Assembly (NCBI RefSeq): GCF_021654165.1
Contig: NZ_JAKFZN010000006.1
Coordinates: 1 to 64,000 of the forward strand
Reading direction: 5' to 3'
Origin: Nereida sp. MMG025
Lineage (GTDB): Bacteria > Pseudomonadota > Alphaproteobacteria > Rhodobacterales > Rhodobacteraceae
Length of the DNA: 64,000 nt
The position numbers and the translations under genes were made by a program. Shown one piece after another: positions 60,097 through 64,000 of the stretch (position 1 is its first letter; every line of letters begins with the position of its first letter). The notes below the pieces were generated by a model that saw nothing but the letters and a program-made list of their open reading frames with translations, was not told the DNA's origin and made no database searches.

Positions 60097-61881
60097 ATGG
60101 CGTCTGATGACGACGAAGATCGTACGGTTTTTGGTCAAAAACTGCCGCCGCAGTCTGTGCGCCCTGCACCTGCGCAGCAGCCGGCCCCACCCCCGCAACC
60201 TGCGCCGGGTCAGGTTCCTCCTTCTGCGGATGGTGAGCATACGGTTTTTGGACAGCGCTTGCCCCCGCAGGCCCCTGCGCAACAACCCGCAGCACCTTAT
60301 CCACCTGCACAACACCCTCAGGCGGCTCCGCCTGCGCAGCCCTATCCGCCAGCCGGTTCGGAAGACACATGGCTTGGTGGGAAGTTGACCCCGTCAGCGG
60401 GGGCTCCTATGCCACCGCCGCAACAGAATTATCAGCAGCCCGTGGCCCCGCCACCGCAGCAGCCGTATTATCCACCCCAACCACCAGCGGGCCAACCCTA
60501 TCCGCCTGCGCAGCCGTCTGCATACCCTGATCCGTATGCTCCGCAACCAGCGTATCAACCTGGCTGGAGCCCTGCTGCGGCCCATGCGGATGGTCAGTTC
60601 CCCGTTGCAGGGGCGCAAGGTCAACCCGCGCCGCAACGCGCGGGCCCCAAGATTGCCTTTACCGACGCCCTGCGCGGCGCAGGGTCGGATGTGGGGGCCT
60701 CCAGCAACCCTATTTTGTCGGCCGCCTCGGGGCTGTTGATCCTGTTTGGGCGTTTGCGCACGGGCATGGTCGAAATGCAGGCGATTCCGTTGCGCGACCA
60801 CGTTGTCCGCGAGATCGGGCATTTTGTTCACAAATGTCAGGAAAGCGGTGTTCCGCCCGAAGATATTGATATGGCGCGCTATGCTTTGGCAGCGACGGCT
60901 GATGATATTGTCCAGACGATCCCCGGCAATGATCCGCAATACTGGCAACAGTTTTCCATGGCGGCCGAACTTCTTAATGACCGTTCGGCCGGGATCGGAT
61001 TTTTTGTGCGGTTAGAGCAGGTGATTGCCTATCCTGCACAACGGGGAAATGTGCTCGAACTTGTGCTGGCCTGTCTGGCGCTTGGGTTCGAAGGAAAGTA
61101 TCGAACGGAACCGAACGGCCAAGTTATGTTGAGCCGATTGCGGACCGAGATTTATCAGCGGTTCCGTTCGGCCAATGCGCGCCCCGAAGAGCAATTGTCG
61201 CACAAATGGTTGCCTGTTATTTTGAATGGGCGCAGACGCGGTGGCGCGATCCCCCTGTGGGTGATTGGTGGTGTTTCGGCGGGAATGGTCGTGGCGCTGT
61301 TTGCAACGTTATCGTGGTTGCTGTCGACAGAAGCGCAAGCCACGCAGGACGACATTGTCAGCTTGCATGCAAATTTGGGTGACGTGGTCATCGAGCGCGG
61401 TGCAAACGTAATTGACTATCTCGCCGATCCAACTGGTCAGTTGGAACGTATCCGCGGCAGGTTGTCGGGCGAGATCGAGCAAGGCATTGTCGAGGTTGAG
61501 GACGCAGGTGACTATATTTCAGTCAGACTGCGTGATGCATTGCGTTTTGGGTCAGGCTCTGCCGATCTGACGACTGACATCAGTGGGTTGGGCAAACGCA
61601 TTGCAGAAGTGCTGGAACCCGAATCCGGCGATATCATCATCGAAGGCCATTCAGACAACATCCCGCTGCGTGGCACGGGCCGCTACAAGACAAACGAGGC
61701 GCTTTCGGAAGCGCGCGCGCAAACTGTGCGTAGTCTGTTGGTCCCCCATGTCAGCGCTCCAGAACGTGTGTCGGTCAGAGGGGTAGGGGCCGCAAAGCCG
61801 CTTGATCCCGCCAATACAAGAGAAGCACGTGCCAAGAACCGCCGTGTTGAAATTCTTATTCGTAAGGAGCAACGCCAGTGA
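60097..61881 (+). CDS. tssL: T6SS membrane-complex protein TssL (DotU/IcmH) with OmpA domain
   Basis: TssL anchors the T6SS baseplate at the inner membrane. The 594-residue protein has three parts. A Pro/Gln-rich N terminus (about 1-185) carries repeated motifs RTVFGQKLPPQ, HTVFGQRLPPQ and DTWLGGKLTP. The DotU domain (about 195-380) includes NPILSAASGLLILFGRLRTG and ARYALAATADDIVQ. A single TM (IPLWVIGGVSAGMVVALFAT, about 385-405) leads to a C-terminal OmpA-like peptidoglycan-binding domain (about 470-594, IIEGHSDNIPLRGTGRYKTN, then NRRVEILI). The OmpA fusion is the 'evolved' TssL form and fits a system lacking TssJ. It overlaps tssM by 4 bases. Confidence 0.95.
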   Translation: MASDDDEDRTVFGQKLPPQSVRPAPAQQPAPPPQPAPGQVPPSADGEHTVFGQRLPPQAPAQQPAAPYPPAQHPQAAPPAQPYPPAGSEDTWLGGKLTPSAGAPMPPPQQNYQQPVAPPPQQPYYPPQPPAGQPYPPAQPSAYPDPYAPQPAYQPGWSPAAAHADGQFPVAGAQGQPAPQRAGPKIAFTDALRGAGSDVGASSNPILSAASGLLILFGRLRTGMVEMQAIPLRDHVVREIGHFVHKCQESGVPPEDIDMARYALAATADDIVQTIPGNDPQYWQQFSMAAELLNDRSAGIGFFVRLEQVIAYPAQRGNVLELVLACLALGFEGKYRTEPNGQVMLSRLRTEIYQRFRSANARPEEQLSHKWLPVILNGRRRGGAIPLWVIGGVSAGMVVALFATLSWLLSTEAQATQDDIVSLHANLGDVVIERGANVIDYLADPTGQLERIRGRLSGEIEQGIVEVEDAGDYISVRLRDALRFGSGSADLTTDISGLGKRIAEVLEPESGDIIIEGHSDNIPLRGTGRYKTNEALSEARAQTVRSLLVPHVSAPERVSVRGVGAAKPLDPANTREARAKNRRVEILIRKEQRQ

Positions 61882-64000
61882 GAGTGCTGCTAAAATGGTT
61901 GTCCCCGCGCACATGGTGGGGTGTGGCTTGGTTGCGCTGGCCGATTATTGTCCTCGGCATTCTGTCAATATGCGCCGCAATCTGGTTTGGCCTGCCGATG
62001 TTCGGGATCGAATGGCTTTCGAGCATCTGGTTACGGGTTGGGCTGATCCTTTTGATCCTTTGCCCCATCGCTTTGATTTGGGGACTTCGCTATCGCAAGC
62101 GTCGCAAATTGGCTGCCGAGCTTGAAGGCACTCTGGTTGAGACCCCTGTCGGGGACGGCGCGTTGCTGGCCGATCGCATGCAAGAGGCCTTGGCCAAACT
62201 GAAGAAAAACGGCGGGGCGACCTATCTTTATGACCTGCCATGGTATGTGATTATCGGGCCGCCTGGTGCTGGCAAGACAACCGCTCTGGTTCATTCGGGC
62301 CTTGAATTTCCAGGCACAGATGCCTCTGCTGTTGCAGGTTTCGGAGGCACCAAGAATTGCGATTTCTGGTTTTCCGAAGAAGCCGTGATGATTGATACAG
62401 CCGGTCGATACACCACTCAGGACAGCGATGCGCGCGCCGATAAGATGAGTTGGCAAGCCTTTTTGGATCAGTTGAAAAAGGCCCGCCCCAATCAACCGAT
62501 CAATGGTGTGATCCTTGCGTTTTCTTGCGAGGACATGATGACGGCCACAGATGATACGCTTGATACAAACGCACTGGCCGTGCGTCGCCGTTTGGAAGAA
62601 CTGAATGAGACGTTGCGCATTGATGTGCCTGTCCATGTTCTGTTCACCAAAGCGGATTTGATCGCGGGCTTCCGTGAGTTCTTTTCGACATACAACGAAG
62701 AAAAGCGTCGTTCGGTGTGGGGGATCACGTTTCAGACCAAAGATCGAAAAGAAGAGACCTATCGCAGCGTTTCGGCTGAATTTGACAAGCTGATCACCCG
62801 ATTGTCCGACGAAGTCACCGACCGCATGAATGAAGAGCCCGATACTGTTGCGCGTATTGCGATGTTCGGTTTCCCCGGTCAGCTTTCGTTGTTGCAGCGT
62901 AACGTCTCGGATTTCCTGCGTCGGGTGTTCCAGAAGTCAAGCGAGACCAAAGCTATCCTTCGCGGGTTTTATTTTACCTCGGGCACGCAAGAGGGCACCC
63001 CGATTGATCAGGTCCTGGGGGCTATGGCCGATACCGATGGTGGCTTTCAGCCGAATTTCATGTCGGGCAAGGGCCGCAGCTATTTCCTGCATGATCTTTT
63101 GAAAAAGGTTATTTTTGAAGAACGCGATTGGGTTGGCTATGACTTCAAAGCCATGCGCCGGCGGGCGATTTTGCGAAATGGTGTTACTGGTGTGATTGTT
63201 GCCTCGGTTCTCGGGGCTTTTGGTTTGTTCGGCTACAGCTTTTGGCAAAACAAGTCACTGATTGCCGCGGCAAATGCCTCTAACGAGGCGTATCAGCGCC
63301 AAGCCCAACCGTTGCTTCAACAAGACATCGTGGATGATCCCCGCACACGTCCTCTACTGGAAGCCCTCGCGTTGGTGCGTGATATTCCGGGTGGTTATGC
63401 AAATCCAGTGGAGCAACCCTTTGTGGAGCGGGTTGGGCTGTCACGCCGTGCGACGATCCGCAGTGCGGCGCTTAGCTCTTACTCAGATGCTCTTGAGCGG
63501 CTTTTGCGTCCCCGGATGATGCTTTATCTTGAAGTACGTTTGCCGCAACTTTTGGCAAATGGTGACATTGAAGAAGCGTATCGCGCTTTGAAGGTCTATA
63601 TCCTTCTGGCAAAGCAGCAAGACGGGCGCTCGGATGATGTGGCTATTCAAGCCTATTTTGCCGAAGCATGGGGCCCCGAATATTCTGATCCAGGGCTTGA
63701 TGGGGAATACCGAGAGATCAATGAACATCTGGCCGCAATGCTGGAATTGGATGATACTGTCGTTCCAGCCCTCAAGCCCGATAAGGATTTGGTAGAACGC
63801 ACTCAGAAAGAAATTGCGACCCTCAGCCTTGCCAAACAGGCCTATAGTTCGATCCTGTCGCAGGCCGCGACGCTCGAGCCGTTTCGGCTTACCCAAGAAT
63901 TGGCCGATGTCCAAACTGAGGTTGTCTTTCGCACAACGGACGGGCGGCCATTGGATACCCTTGAGGTTCCAGGCCTATATACCTTTACGGGCTATTGGGG
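61878..64000 (+). CDS. tssM: T6SS membrane-complex protein TssM (IcmF), 3' part missing
   Basis: TssM spans the inner membrane and reaches into the periplasm. The frame runs off the right edge after about 707 codons, while the family is usually 1100-1200. The start is GTG at 61878 inside the tssL stop (GTGA) with AAGGAG upstream. Two TM helices lie near residues 20-40 and 47-68 (WPIIVLGILSICAAIWFGLP, then LILLILCPIALIWGL), a cytoplasmic NTPase-like domain follows with Walker A GPPGAGKTTAL (about 127-137), Walker B-like VMIDTAGRYTTQD and LFTKADLIAGF, then a third TM (GVIVASVLGAFGLFGYSFW, about 438-456) and the start of the periplasmic domain. Walker A is intact, so NTP binding is possible. Confidence 0.95.
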   Translation, partial: MRVLLKWLSPRTWWGVAWLRWPIIVLGILSICAAIWFGLPMFGIEWLSSIWLRVGLILLILCPIALIWGLRYRKRRKLAAELEGTLVETPVGDGALLADRMQEALAKLKKNGGATYLYDLPWYVIIGPPGAGKTTALVHSGLEFPGTDASAVAGFGGTKNCDFWFSEEAVMIDTAGRYTTQDSDARADKMSWQAFLDQLKKARPNQPINGVILAFSCEDMMTATDDTLDTNALAVRRRLEELNETLRIDVPVHVLFTKADLIAGFREFFSTYNEEKRRSVWGITFQTKDRKEETYRSVSAEFDKLITRLSDEVTDRMNEEPDTVARIAMFGFPGQLSLLQRNVSDFLRRVFQKSSETKAILRGFYFTSGTQEGTPIDQVLGAMADTDGGFQPNFMSGKGRSYFLHDLLKKVIFEERDWVGYDFKAMRRRAILRNGVTGVIVASVLGAFGLFGYSFWQNKSLIAAANASNEAYQRQAQPLLQQDIVDDPRTRPLLEALALVRDIPGGYANPVEQPFVERVGLSRRATIRSAALSSYSDALERLLRPRMMLYLEVRLPQLLANGDIEEAYRALKVYILLAKQQDGRSDDVAIQAYFAEAWGPEYSDPGLDGEYREINEHLAAMLELDDTVVPALKPDKDLVERTQKEIATLSLAKQAYSSILSQAATLEPFRLTQELADVQTEVVFRTTDGRPLDTLEVPGLYTFTGYW

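Overview
The window looks like part of an extrachromosomal replicon (plasmid or chromid) of a marine alphaproteobacterium, most likely a Rhodobacterales/Roseobacter-group member. This rests on a Rep_3/RepB-type initiator with iterons next to a long type Ia ParA and a ParB, on the style of the proteins throughout, and on a DUF2793 protein of the kind found in rhodobacteral tail-fibre-like genes. The organism is an inference. No rRNA, tRNA, CRISPR array or insertion sequence was recognised.

Layout. (1) 1-14230, minus strand: a type VI secretion (T6SS) block in transcription order small conserved gene, tagH, tssA, then tssB, tssC, hcp, an intrinsic terminator, tssE, tssF, tssG, tssH(clpV), and two unrecognised genes that may be cargo. 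(2) 14564-36010: a surface-polysaccharide locus. It carries the three-enzyme UDP-L-FucNAc pathway (wbjB, wbjC, wbjD), an initiating sugar transferase, an aminotransferase, a WbuB-like glycosyltransferase, a nucleotide-sugar dehydrogenase, a Wzy-like polymerase, a Wzx-like flippase, three further glycosyltransferases, a Wzc-like co-polymerase/tyrosine kinase, a PPP-type phosphatase and five sulfotransferases. The product is probably a sulfated, amino-sugar and uronic-acid containing Wzx/Wzy polysaccharide. (3) 36197-40822: a DUF2793 protein and a secreted S8 protease with a P domain and RTX repeats. (4) 40896-47900: a DUF4123 T6SS adaptor followed by two tandem paralogous gene pairs. In each pair a large protein without signal peptide overlaps a smaller exported protein, the layout of T6SS effector/immunity pairs. 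(5) 47897-52163: repB (minus), an origin region with 22-bp iterons, parA and parB. (6) 52297-54651: vgrG and a PAAR tip gene. (7) 54789-58448, minus: a large autotransporter. (8) 58759-64000: tssK, tssL (with OmpA domain) and the first part of tssM.

How it fits together. Between them the two arms carry nearly all T6SS core genes (tssA-C, E-M with hcp as tssD and vgrG as tssI); only tssJ was not seen, and tssM is cut by the right edge. The polysaccharide locus, candidate effector module, rep/par backbone and autotransporter lie between the arms, so the replicon couples interbacterial antagonism with surface coating and adhesion. Best candidates for something undescribed are the two paralogous effector/immunity-like pairs (42188-47900), the repeated Thr motifs at the TssL N terminus that could be ligands for the TagH FHA domain, and the concentration of five sulfotransferases in one plasmid-borne polysaccharide locus.
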